Assembly (NCBI GenBank): GCA_954871525.1
Contig: OX940861.1
Location: forward strand, 7,424,842 to 7,488,841
Reading direction: 5' to 3'
Length of the DNA stretch: 64,000 bases
DNA from: Parietaria judaica
Taxonomy: Eukaryota > Streptophyta > Magnoliopsida > Rosales > Urticaceae
Shown: positions 1 through 11,015 of the stretch, piece by piece
Layout: every line of letters begins with the position of its first letter
How positions within the stretch are numbered: the first letter of the stretch is position 1
Translations under genes and position numbers: made by a program
The notes under the pieces: model-generated
Told to the model about the DNA's origin: nothing
Seen by the model: only the letters and a program-made list of their open reading frames with translations
Database searches by the model: none

Positions 1-4
1 GAGA

Positions 5-29
5 CCCCCCCCCCCCCCCCCCCCCCCCC
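5..29. repeat. Poly-C tract (25 bases)
   Basis: Uninterrupted run of C at the extreme left edge, next to LINE sequence. It may be genuine or an assembly edge artefact. Confidence 0.9.
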
Positions 30-247
30 TCTGACCTGGCGAGGCGGTAACACGACCAAACCATGTAGTGGCCATCCTTTTTAAAATGCCAAATCAATCG
101 ATCTTTGTAGTCGTCAGCCCCAATGGGGATCTTAAGGATACCTTCAGCGTCGAAGGAGGGGATCATCAAGGATGCAATAAGCCCGCGGTTCCAACAACCA
201 TTGGTGATAAGATCAGCTACCCTCCAAGGGTAACCATTTTTGGGTTC

Positions 248-1037
248 TGTAGAGGGCGATTTTCACCACCCTTTTCCAGTCACAAAGACAATCACCATAT
301 AACAAATAAACAAGAATAAATGATGAATATCTCTGTTTTATTATATTTTCTGAAATGAGCTCGGTTTTCTTCCGTTGAATAGCTGGACAGATGAAGGATC
401 ATGGACATCCACTCTCTCTATTTCCTTTCTATCTTTCCTTAGCCTTTTCTATTACAAGATCTCCTTTTCTTCTTTTCGGGGCTTTCTTCTCTCATTTTCC
501 GAACCTTTACCAATGAGGCTTATCTTGCCTTTTATAGAGTTTTACAATGCATTTTCTCCCGCGTCTTTCCCGCTTTTTCCCTTTAATCATTCCTTTTATG
601 GCGTGATTTGAGGGCAGCATGGTCAATTCTTGCTTTACGTCGCTTCCGAGCAGGCTGCCGTTATGGGTAGGTGCGCCTCATTAAATGCGCATCCCGTTAG
701 CCGTCATTCGGCTCTGCAAGCCTCGTCGCTGACGCTCTCATCGAGTGAGTAGGTCGGCTTCATTAAATGCACGTCTCGTCAAGGGTCATTCGACCCTGCA
801 CAATCATCATGACGAAGATCCTCGTCGGGTGTGATGGGACGCTTCATCGCAACTTGTTCTCGCGTGGCTGCGTCTCTTCGTGGATGAACCTCCTCGGGGG
901 TACTCTTCCTCGGGGATGTTCCTCCTCGGGGATAATCCCCCTCGGGTGACGAACTTCCTCGCCTCCTCTCATGTCTTTTATGGGCAAAACGACACGAGTT
1001 GTGTTGAGGATGGATTTGACCAAATCCGACCTTAACA
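248..1037. mobile_element. Solo LTR, family A copy 1 (790 bp)
   Basis: Begins TGTAGAGGGCGATTTTCACC and ends ATCCGACCTTAACA, so it has TG...CA ends. The 5-bp target duplication GGTTC is exact at 243-247 and 1038-1042. The flanking LINE coding sequence resumes directly across it. The same LTR occurs at 47004-47880 with its own TSD. No internal retroelement sequence is present, so this is a solo LTR left by LTR-LTR recombination. It contains a CTCGGGG-rich stretch (about 893-950) and two copies of an about 83-bp unit. The superfamily (probably Ty3/gypsy) cannot be told from an LTR alone. Confidence 0.92.
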
Positions 1038-1940
1038 GGTTCGTTCGTCAAAACGGAAAAGCTATCGACTCTTTGAATCCACGGTTGTGAAAAGGCTCTA
1101 ATATTCCCCTCCCCGACTTGCCATCTAATTCCTCGACGAACCAAATTACGTCCCCAACAAAGACTCTTGCAAAGAAAAGAAAATTGGCCCTTACATTTGA
1201 AGTCGAGCACCGTGGAGTCCGGGAAATACTTTGCCTTGAGAATTTGGGCCATCAAGCAATCCGGGTGTTGAAGAATCCGCCACGTGGGCCGTCCTACGAG
1301 GGCCAGGTTAAAATCACCAAGATCCTTAAAGCCAAGTCCACTCTCTGCCTTTGGCTTTGCAATTAAATTCCAACGCTTCCAATGAACTTTCCGCTTGTCC
1401 TCCGAGCCGCCCCACCAAAATCGGGCAATATGCCTATGGAGATCTTGGATAGTGGTGTGGACAGGAGGTGAAAAAAGCTCACAGTATATGTTGGAATCGC
1501 TTGAATCACAGCCTTAACAAGGACATCCCGGTCTCCCGCCGAGAACATTCTAGCCTTCCGATCCCTAAGGTGTTTAAGGACTCGAGCCATGAGGTATTAA
1601 AGATCGCCACAATTTAGTTCTCCCAACGTGGACCGGAAGCCCAAGATAAGTTTCAAGCTCGCTCACAATGATAATATTGAGAAGGCAAGAAAGATGAGCT
1701 GTTGTCCCTACCGAAATGTTGCTCGAGCACACCATCGCCGATTTATCAGTATTCACCACTTGACCCGACCCTCTCTCATAGGTCGCTAGGATGGAACTTA
1801 TTGCATGACAACAATCCTCATTCGTCTCGCAAAAGATAAGCCTATCGTCCACAAAGAGAAGATGGGTCACCGGAGGGGCCGCGGGTCGACAAACAGAAAC
1901 CCAAAAGATGCCTAATCTCTCTTGAGGGTGGAGAAGCCTA

Positions 1941-2717
1941 CACTACGCATTTTTAAATGATCAACTACTGAATAGTAGTATTAATTAGACGAAACATAAA
2001 TCTGGATTGTACGTGAATGCATCCCTATTTAAATTACCATAAGAGTTCTCTCCTTCTCTTATCACTTACTCATTATCAACTTCATTTATTGATCAAAATA
2101 TTTCTGGAAATAGTTTCAATTTTTCCTATCGGCAATGCAAGAATAATAGTGGCAGAAATACTAATAAATAGTCAACTATATTGACGAGTATTTAAAGTCT
2201 TTTTTTATTATTATTATTATTGAAAAAAAAGTAAAAATTAAGATGTTAATAGACGGTTTATATGTTTTTTAAACAAAAATTGGACGGAGTTGCTGTTTAG
2301 CTGAACTTAAATATTTTTCACTATAAAAATGAATTTGTGTATCGCTCTACCTCTACGACTATAACTTTGGTACTTTTAAGTTTTATCTTTATTATCCTAT
2401 TCCTAACAATTTATAAATTATTTTTGATGAACTAAACATAACTTAGGCACTATCTGATAATTTCTGAAAGAAAAGAAATGAAAATAACGCGAAAAAAGAA
2501 AAATTCTGTTACTTGTGTACTATTTAAATTAAATGACCAAACTACCCTAATAAATTCCTCTAAACTAAAACCAACCGTATATCGAGTCTATCGACCAATA
2601 CAAGTCGCTATTCACTGGCAATACTCCAAAAACAACTGTATCGACCGTTTTGTGTGAATTCCATTCCATAATTTCCCATCAATCCTTTTCTCTCTCCCTC
2701 TCTCGAAAACGACAAGA
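1941..2717. other. Intergenic sequence upstream of the alpha/beta hydrolase
   Basis: AT-rich with no coding signal. The last 30 bases (TCTCTCTCCCTCTCTCG) look like a CT-rich 5' leader of the following gene. No clear TATA box could be assigned. Confidence 0.5.
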
Positions 2718-4224
2718 ATGTTACCGTCGTTTCTCAGCCCCGTGAACCTCTACGGCGCCTACCTCCGCCGCTGCTTCACCGCCGCGGGGCTCTCGGCCCA
2801 ATCCATCGCCCTCGACGGCGGCACCACCCTCCACTTCTGGGGCCCCGACCCTGCCCGACGCCGCCCCGGCCCGCGCAAGCCCGTCCTCGTCCTGATCCAC
2901 GGCTTCGGCCCCGTCGCCACCTGGCAGTGGCGGAGCCAGGTCCAGTTCTTCGCCGCCCGCTTCGACGTCTATGCGCCCGACCTCCTCTTCTTCGGCTCGT
3001 CCGCCACGCGCTCCCCCGACCGCTCCGAAGCCTTCCAGGCCGAGACTGTGGCGGCGCTGATGGAGCGCGTGGGCGCCGCGCGCTACAGCGTGGTGGGGAC
3101 GAGCTACGGCGGCATGGTGGCGTACCACGTGGCGAGGAATTGGCCGGAGAGGGTGGAGAAGGTGGTGATCGCGAGCTCCGGCGTCAACATTCGGAGCTCG
3201 GACCACGGCGTGCTGCTCGAGAGGGCGGGCGTGGAGCGCACGGAGGACCTGATGCTGCCGGCAACGCCCGCGCAGATGCGGAAGCTGCTGCGTCTGGTGG
3301 TGGCCAAGCAGCCCTCGGCGTTGCCGGACTTTTTCATGAACGACCTCGTCACTGTGAGTCCTACTTTCTTAATTATTTTTACGTAATAATTTATTAATTA
3401 AAAAACGACTTTTATTTTGTGTTACAAATTAGGTACAGAATTGATTACGCATTGACGTCAATCACAACTGGTAGTTTTTAGATGGGAAATTTGGGAGCGT
3501 TAATCTGCCAACTCAAGCACATCTTGAAAGAAAAATGTGATTGTTTTAAGGGTTAATGACGGCAAAAATACCTAAAATTTGGTCAAAGAATCTCTCATGT
3601 ACCCAAAGTTTAAAAGTGGTGGCAAAAATACCCAAAGTCGCATTTAGTGAGTTGACCACTCCATTCTCGTAACGCCGTTAACTTACCGGTTAACTCTGGC
3701 CACGTGGACAAATTTGTTTTGTTAAGTGTTATCATTAGGGGTTCAATTAGTTGTATTAAATAGTGTTTAGTAGGGGTTTAATTCGTTGTTTTGTCGTAAA
3801 CGAGGCTGATTTGGGCATGTGGCAAAAATTATTATGTCAGCAACCCACGTTTGTCCGCGTGGCCATAGTTAACGGGTAAGTTAACGGCGTTACGAGAATG
3901 GACTGGTCAACTCCCCAAATGCGACTTTGGGTATTTTTACCACCACTTTTAAACTTTGGGTACACGAGGGGTTCTTTGACCAAACTTTAGGTATTTTTGT
4001 CGTCATTAACCCTTTTAATTAATCTACTAAAAAATTGAATCTTTAATGACTAGATTCATTTTTTATTTACAAAATATACATTATTTTGATTTTTTTTCAA
4101 CAGTGTCTACTTGAATTTCTTTTTCATAAAGTCGTATTAATGTTTTGAAAAATCGGGTATACTTATGTTAAAAGTATGGGTAGAATCGGGAGAGGCTCAA
4201 TAATATTGGAGAATTTGACAAACA

Positions 4225-4257
<33 letters not shown>

Positions 4258-7200
4258 TTTAGTTAAACATTTCAAAATAATTTTTGGAATTGGGCTATAG
4301 CTAAAATTATAGGTTGTATTTATATTTGAAATAATTGAGATAAAAATATTCAAGTTATAGTTAAAACACTTAATTGAAGATAGGACAATTCGACGAAATT
4401 TTCTAAGAACACATTTTATTTTATTTGAGTATTTCGTCAACTAAAAAAAAAGAGTATATTACTTTTTTAATTGACAATAATTTAGAAATTAGGTACTTTT
4501 ACCTCAATTATTTTTTTTATTTATTGTTTTTAATATCGAATTCAAGATAGGAAGTTGTGTTTAATTTGGGCGGTTGTTAGAGGTGCACGGACGTTCCAAG
4601 AAGTTGGAGGAAATTAATTGCGTGAACACCAAAGCGTACTATTTTGTGGACCATGCTTATTTAATATCGGACATATTTACTATTTAGTTTGGTACACTTG
4701 TCAGGAATGTGATGCATCTTTAAAGTTAAAACCTATAGTCGAATCTGCCATCTTTATTCTCTATACCCTTTTACTTTTGTGAATATGTGCAAAAGCCCCC
4801 TTAAGTTTCACAAATTACATATCTTGACTTTCTAGTGTTGAAATATCAGGAAATATTTTATTAATAAAATTAAATATATTTTAAAATGAACAAAACACTA
4901 AATATGGTATTACTCTTAAAGCACTCTATAGTAGGTATTAAATTTTGCGAATATCCATCGACATGCCGACCGAAAATCTTTTTTCGAGGATATGCGAAAG
5001 GAAAACCTGCGATTATCTCTGTCGTTTTCTAGTTTTCTAGAATTTTCAAAATTCCTGCGGCATGCCCATTTTCCTACCCAATGTCGTTTTTGTGAAGGAA
5101 AACGTGGAAAAATGGTGCGAATTTCCTTAAAAAGTAAAAATTTCGTGACAAAAATACCAATTAAACTTTCAGCAAAAATAATTATGTTTGCACACCCCAC
5201 CCCGCCTCGTCACGGCCGGACGGCGGCGCCGGCGCGCGCATGTGGCGGTGGTGCATTTGTGTGAGTACTCTCCCTTCCACAAAAGTGAGTGACTCCAAGG
5301 GGCCCTTGTACCAAATTTTTGGTATTTAAACCATTCAAAACTCTGTAATCTACTAATGTGTGACACTTTGGTATTCAACTAATATTATACACTTCACTTC
5401 ACTTCACCTACATATTCACTTCACCTAATAAATTAACTTAATATTATATATTTCAAGGCTTCAACTAATAAAATGACTTAATAATATTATACATTTCACC
5501 TACATATTTAAGTTACAAACGTGTGTATTGTATACAATTATGTCTTGTATTTATTAAATATGTAATTTTGAACCTATATAAATATCTTACTTAAATACTC
5601 AAAAATATTTTCCAGAATATCTGTCGAAAACCCCATCGGCGTGCGGTATGCCCATGAAAAATATGCAGTATTTTCGACATGCGGCATGCCTTTTTTTTTC
5701 GATTCGCCTATCGACAAGCGATATATCCGTAAAATGAAAAGTGCGAAACGACATCGACAAGCGGTATTTAAAACCTTGCTCTATACTAAAATAATGTGAT
5801 TTTTGAAGTTTTATCAGAGGAATTTTTAGTGCCAAAAATACATTATTTTATTGATTTGGAGTCTAATTAGTGATTCTAATTCCATATATGAGCCCTGACT
5901 TATCGATCATTTTATTAGTAAAGTTTAGCTAGATTGGAACACGAAGGATCGAGTTAGTTAGATACAAAGTGAAGTTCCATCACAGTTTGTCTCTTACTTT
6001 TACTTTTACTTTTACTTTTATTTACCCTTTATATTGATTGATATATATATATATATATATATATGCATGTCAGCATCTGTATCGTCGTCTTCCACTCATT
6101 TACCATGGTGGAGCATGTGGTGGGTGACAAGTTTCCACTAAACTCTTAGATCACCATACGTAAAATAAATAAATAAAAATACCATTGTCAAATAGTATTA
6201 ACGTTTTGCTTACCCTGCAGTCTGATTATATTGTATTTTGGAGTGGTTTTGCAGAAATTATACGCGGAAAATAGGAAGGAAAAAATCGAACTTCTAAAAG
6301 GATTAACTCTCGGACGTGAAGACGAGCCGAAACTCTATCCTCTCGATATGGTACACTTAAATAATTATATATATATATATATATATCTCGTATATAAACA
6401 TCACACACACGTGTGTATATATAAATATATATAGTCAGGGGCGGATCTATGAAGGCCCGAGCGGGGACGGCTGCCCCCTCTTGATTCAAACGCGTTATTT
6501 TTAATAAAAAATAATACAGTTTTATCAATATAAACAAAATGTATCAAAAGTAGACAAAATGAATATTGTGATGTAGTAGATATATAAGTTCAATTTTAAC
6601 TCTCTCCTCTTAGGAGACTAAGGTTTAATTCCCATCAACCTCATTTTTTTTAATATATATATATGTATATTTGATCTCTCTTTATATAAGATTCTTTCAA
6701 TATATATTATGTAATAAACTTTGTATAAATGTATCACTAAATATTTTATTGATTCATAAAATTAATTATAAAAAATAATTTTAATATCATATTATATTCT
6801 AAAAATTTTGGCTTAATTTTTTTCGCCCCCTCTTGTAGAAATCCTGACTCTGGCTTCGCCCCTGTATATAGTATAATATGTTGATATGCAAATTACCATT
6901 GCAGGAGGTTCTGATAATATGGGGAGACCATGACAAGATATTTCCCGTCGAGATGGCTACTGAACTCAAGCAGTACGTACCATAAAGTACTCTTAACCCT
7001 TTGTTTTAATTGTCATCTTAATTGCGCAACATGTGAATTTCATAAAACAAAAGGGAACAATTAGGGTTTCTTCTTTAGCTTTACCTTAATAATGATACGC
7101 AAGAACACATAATATAAGAGTATTATATATTATTATATTCTTTAAGGTATTTGGTCTCGCGACTCCGACTTAAAAGTTATGACGGAGAAGAACTGTTATA

Positions 7201-7350
7201 ACACAATGACACGTGGGATTTATAAATTGCAGGCTTCTGGGGAAGAAGACGTCGCTGGAGGTGATTAAAGGCACGGGACATGTTCCTCAAATTGAAAAGC
7301 CTGCCGTGTTTAATGAGATTGTCAACAAATTCTTGACCAAACCTTCATAG
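2718..7350 (+). CDS. Alpha/beta hydrolase-fold protein (plant ABHD6/monoacylglycerol-lipase-like), 305 aa, 4 exons
   Basis: Coding exons 2718-3353, 6255-6350, 6905-6972 and 7233-7350 join in phase to 305 codons plus TAG, with GT–AG at every junction. The product has the serine-hydrolase layout: the oxyanion motif HGFG after a beta strand (about residue 60), the nucleophile elbow GTSYGGM (Ser near residue 130), the acid in WGDHD (start of exon 3) and the His in GTGHVPQIE (exon 4). The family includes small plant lipases and esterases; the substrate is not deducible. There is no obvious signal peptide. The start is the first in-frame ATG after a CT-rich leader. Exon 1 is strikingly GC-rich while exons 2-4 are AT-rich. 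Intron 1 (2.9 kb) holds a Mutator-like element and a hAT element; intron 2 holds another hAT element. Confidence 0.93.
3550..4012. mobile_element. Mutator-like MITE with long terminal inverted repeats (463 bp), in hydrolase intron 1
   Basis: Ends GGGTTAATGACGGCAAAAAT and its inverse; each arm is about 150-190 bp and carries the repeated GGCAAAAATACC and GTGTACCCAAA modules seen in five other copies. Arms contain GTTAACGGCGTTACGAGAAT and a CACGTG box. Flanks are TTGTTTTAA and TTTTAATTA, so no exact TSD remains here; four sister copies have 9-11 bp TSDs. Confidence 0.8.
4013..4931. other. Hydrolase intron 1 sequence with a (TTA)n microsatellite
   Basis: AT-rich intronic DNA. A TTA trinucleotide repeat occupies about 4224-4257. 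No gene signal. Confidence 0.6.
4932..5778. mobile_element. hAT-type non-autonomous element (847 bp), in hydrolase intron 1
   Basis: Left end TAGGTATTAAATTTTG and right end GTATTTAAAACCTTG are imperfect inverted repeats. Flanks are CTCTATAG (4924-4931) and CTCTATAC (5779-5786), a 7/8 match to an 8-bp TSD. The interior has inverted blocks around the motif CGACATGC/GCATGCC near both ends. It resembles 20874-21494 in its CAAGGTT-type ends and its Cryptic TCGA-rich interior. Probably hAT; no protein is encoded. Confidence 0.65.
5997..6064. repeat. (ACTTTT)n and (AT)n microsatellites
   Basis: ACTTTT-type hexamers at about 5997-6024, followed by an AT dinucleotide run at 6041-6064, in the last part of hydrolase intron 1. 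Confidence 0.85.
6436..6864. mobile_element. hAT-type MITE (429 bp), in hydrolase intron 2
   Basis: Starts CAGGGGCGGATC and ends GGCTTCGCCCCTG. It is flanked by an exact 8-bp TSD, TATATAGT, at 6428-6435 and 6865-6872. An 8-bp TSD with CAGGGGCGG termini is typical of hAT. There is no ORF. It lies inside intron 2, between donor 6351 and acceptor 6904. Confidence 0.88.
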
Positions 7351-7936
7351 TTACAATATGTTTCTTGAAACTTTAATCAATAATTTTGAACCTTGAGTAC
7401 AAATATGAACGATAAATGACTATATATGAGTGATGAGGCGTATATTGTAAAAGTTTCTTACTATGGGCAAATTGAGTAGCTACATTTTTTTGAAATAGAA
7501 TACGGTATTAAAAGAATATATTCTTGATTATATCTTCCCAATAAAAGATCGATTGAACCACAACCACCATCTGCTAAATAACAATTAAAGAAACGACAAC
7601 TGAAAATGTAAGACTGAAGATCAGCAATTTGTTTACGAACATAGCTAAGACGACAGCTAATTGATAAACGACAAAACAAAAAATACAAAAATAGTGTGAA
7701 AGTATAAAACGACAATGAAAATCAAAGCAACAGTATACTTGTGTTCAGCTATTGAAAAAAGGATGGTATCAAAGACAACATGTAAATTGGCACAAGTGCT
7801 CAACGATTAGGCAATTAAAGCACGTCAATATAAATTTAATAGGCAATTAAACAAAAAACAAAAAAGGAAAGGGCAATGAGTTCTGAGGTGGTAAATAAAT
7901 AAACGACAAGTAAATACTAAGCGTCAACCTATACGG
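7351..7936. other. Downstream flank of the hydrolase gene
   Basis: AT-rich 3' flank, probably including the 3' UTR (AATCAATAATTTT just after the stop). Nothing else is recognised. Confidence 0.5.
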
Positions 7937-8768
7937 TAGGGGTGAAAATTTTGTCACCGTTTCCCGGTTTCGTTCCGGTTCCGGACCAGTTTAAGAAAAA
8001 AAATAGGGAAATTATGTAAAAACAGGAACCGGTACTTCCCGGTTCCCGATTTTTGGAACCGTGAACCGGAACCGGGAACCAGAACCATTTTTCCCGATTT
8101 TTGGTACCGGTTCCGGTTTATGTATTTTTATGTCATTTTTTTAAAATATTTTTATGTCGTTTTGATTTAATATGTCTTTTTTTTTTACTTTAGAATTATA
8201 TGTCATTTTTTATCATTAAAAAAATTAGGGTTTATTTTCATGCCTCCTTCCGCGTTCCTCTCTCTCGCCTGCGACTCCTTCTCCCCACGGATCCCACCTT
8301 CTCTCTGCTTTTGGTTTTTCCTCGTCCAGGTTTGATTTCCTTCTGTGAAATATCATTTATGGTTTATTCTATGTCAATTGCAGCCCTTCGAAATGTTTGA
8401 TTTCCTCGCTTTCTTCTTTGATTTCGGTTTCTTTTCCTTCTCTCAAGTTTCTTCTTTCTTCGAATGATTCCAGCCCTCTTCTGTGATTTTGGCGCTGCTT
8501 TCCTCCCAACTCCAGAGAAGTCGAACGATTTATTCTCTCCGTCCAGGGCAGTCGTGGATTTGATTTTAGATTTTGTCCCGGTTTTACTCCCGGTTTTAGT
8601 CACGAATTATTTCACGATTCTTTCACGAATTTTTCCCGGTTCCGGTTAAAAAAAAAGGGAAATATACAATTAGAACCGGGAACCGGTACCAAGCAAGAAA
8701 AAAAATCTCAAATTTTCGGGATAAGTACCAAAAAAAAAAATACTGGTTCCATGTTCTGCTTTCACTCA
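7937..8768. mobile_element. hAT-type element with CCGG-rich subterminal arrays and a leader-like insert (832 bp)
   Basis: Left end TAGGGGTGAAAAT, right end TGCTTTCACTCA, with an exact 8-bp TSD CTATACGG at 7929-7936 and 8769-8776. Both ends carry dense GGTTCC/GGAACC/ACCGGT motifs (about 7963-8113 and 8577-8690). The centre (about 8230-8570) looks like a host 5' leader: CT-rich, with possible splice sites (TCGTCCAG|GTTTGA). About 100 bp of it match, in reverse orientation, sequence at about 10430-10570 inside the Harbinger element. No transposase is present. Confidence 0.85.
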
Positions 8769-9450
8769 CTATACGGAAGTTGACTTGTAGTTGAAACTTG
8801 AGAACTGAAAATCGATAATAGTGATAAATTAAAACTGCAAGAATATTACAAACGACGTAAAATTTGAAACAACAATTAAGCTTGTAAAAGACATTGGCTG
8901 CGTTTGGCAACGCTTAAATTGCCCAGTTTCAGTTTTTTTTATAAACCTAACTGCTATATGGGTGTTTGGCAAAATAGATGTTAATAAAAATTCCAAAATC
9001 GTTTTCAAGATTTGTTCATGAGTTTCAAAAGCTAGAAATCGTAGCTTTCTCCAAAAACGATTTCATCTTTGCTATACAAATTACTTAAATATCCTTTATC
9101 TCCTAAAATCTCTCTAACAAACTGACTAAATAAATTATATATATATATATATATACGTATATATTAAGCTAAGTAAACATGGATTTATTCAGCAAACAAA
9201 CTCCTTAATTTACTCAGAATAAGTAAACGATGGATTTATATATATATATTAATCAAATAAAAATTAATCGATGAATAAGTAAGAAGCCACATAACTAACT
9301 CCCTTAATCATAGAAATGTTGAATAGTAAACGATGAATGAGTAAACTAAAAAATATCCTATAATTTCTCAAAAAGAGTTGTGTACAATTACGTGTATAAA
9401 TATACACTGTTACATCAAAATATACAAACCTGTATATTTGAAGCGAATCC

Positions 9451-10690
9451 TTAATCATCCTCTTCATCTTTCATCTTAGAGGAAACTGGGAGCTTTTCAA
9501 GGCGATCTTCATCCGTGTAAGTTTTCTGAAAATTCAAATCGAATAAATAACTAAGAGAACAAACAAATGCTAAAATCACATTCCAAAAAGCTCTGATTGT
9601 ATTGTATGAACTGATTGGGCAATCTAACCTGATGCAGAATCCACACAACAATCCCGGCAAACTCAACGATCCCGATCCAGCTGACGTTAACCACCGGAGC
9701 GCTAAAGATTTCGTGATTGGTTAGTATTTGTACAGCTCTGCTAGGCTCTGCTAGACTAGTATCTAATTTTATCTCTATCACTGCAACTCAATATAGAATA
9801 ATTAGAATGTGGGCTGAAGCACAAAGAATGAAGTACACAGATAAATACAATATGATTTTCAAAACAATCACAAGAGAATTAGGCGTTGCAATACGATCTA
9901 TTGGAATACTTATTTATATGTCCTCAATTACTAGGGAATCGGCTAAAGGCCTTTTGGATAATATAGAAAACTCGATTATGATTCATAACAGAATTGGATC
10001 CGAATAAATTACTCTCCGGCACAATGTAACAGTAACTCTTGTAGAATTAAAACCCCTGTTTGCTATAACTAAGACTTGTAGTACTCTTGAATCTTGATTA
10101 CAATATGTTCACTTTAGACATGGACCAGAGGCGAATGCAGGAAGGCTACGGCTCATCACTTTGCCTCACAATCTAGACCTAGTAAAAATATCCAAAAAAT
10201 ATATCCAAAATACCCGATAAGCGTCTTTAATCTCTCCCAATCAGAAATAAATGCTTTGAACCCTAACTAAAAACCCAAAATGTGAGATTGAAAATAAAAC
10301 CCTAAATTTATTACCTGAACAAAGTATACGATGCTCTGACTCTGAGGAAGAACCAAAGAAGGCGTTGCTTAGAACTAGATGGTGCGAGGAAGAGCCGAAG
10401 AAGTCTGCGGAGGCAAGAACGACTCGTGTGTGCGCCTTTTTGGACGGAGAGAATAAATCGTTCGACGGCACTGGAATCTGGAGAAAAGCACCGCCGCACA
10501 GAGATAGCTGGAATCGATGGAGTCTGGAGGAAAGCACCGCCGCACAGAGAGGGCTGGAATCGATCGAGAGGGGAATCGAGCTCGAGCTCGAGCTTCGGTT
10601 TGGTTTTTGGAGAGAGAGATTGAAAGTTAGGTTTGGATTTTGGTTGGGTAGAAAGAGTGAAGATGGTATTGAAGCTGACCGACTAAAATT
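9451..10690 (-). pseudogene. Host-gene fragment carried inside the Harbinger element (leader exon plus two small coding exons)
   Basis: On the minus strand three exon-like blocks have good splice sites. A leader-like block ends at 10315 (TTGTTCAG|GTAATA). A 73-nt exon at 9629-9701 (acceptor TTTAG, donor CAG|GTTAGA) encodes APVVNVSWIGIVEFAGIVVW then ILHQ. A last exon at 9451-9525 (acceptor TTTTCAG) encodes KTYTDEDRLEKLPVSSKM then a DEED-rich tail and TAA. The exons join in phase. The result is the C-terminal end of a small protein with one hydrophobic, probably membrane-spanning segment and an acidic tail. I do not recognise the parent gene. No coding start could be placed in the leader block, so I call it a fragment; it could instead be a live small host gene trapped between the element ends. 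Confidence 0.55.
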
Positions 10691-11015
10691 CTGAGTGGAC
10701 ACTAATAATAAAACTCGTTTTTGCCCAACCCAAATTCAAATACCCTTAATTAAAATTAAATATTCATAATTTTTGGCTGATATGTTTTACCGCAAATATT
10801 CTTAATAATTTGGTACGATATAATTTTTGCTCATTGAAGTTCTATCACACAAAATTAAATATTCATAAACCTTAAAGCCCCGATTCAAATACCCAAAATT
10901 CATATACACAAAATTCATTTTGAAGAATAATCAAATTTAAAGTATAAATAATTCACTTTTTGATATAATTTTGTTGTAGCAAATATTAATTGAATTAAAT
11001 ATTTATTAGTAGGTA

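Larger units (their letters stand above)
1..1940 (-). pseudogene. Degenerate L1-type LINE (reverse transcriptase and C-terminal region), split by a solo LTR
   Basis: Minus-strand translation gives the C-terminal half of a plant L1-like retrotransposon ORF2. From right to left: the reverse-transcriptase active-site box reads HLLFVDD (Asp codons about 1844-1849), followed by the SGQVVNTDKSAM block. Next comes the AGDRDVLVKAVIQAIPTYTVS block (about 1400-1540), then the KAKYFPDSTVL...RWQVGEGN block (1255-1090), and on the far side of the solo LTR a WNRGLIASLMIPSFDAEGI-like block (about 75-235). These blocks lie in different frames, so the copy is frameshifted and dead. The LINE continues on both sides of the LTR at 248-1037 and its 3' end runs off the left edge of the window. 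Family assignment is from motif order; no 5' end or TSD is visible. Confidence 0.85.

Noticed and set aside
2721..3397. Long antisense and shifted frames over hydrolase exon 1 (161 and 156 codons)
   Set aside because: They are by-products of high GC content in the real exon. They have Gly/Ala/Arg-rich, domain-free translations.
3541..4021. A 9-bp TSD for the 3550 Mutator-like copy
   Set aside because: Flanks TTGTTTTAA and TTTTAATTA share only part of the sequence; an exact duplication could not be shown.
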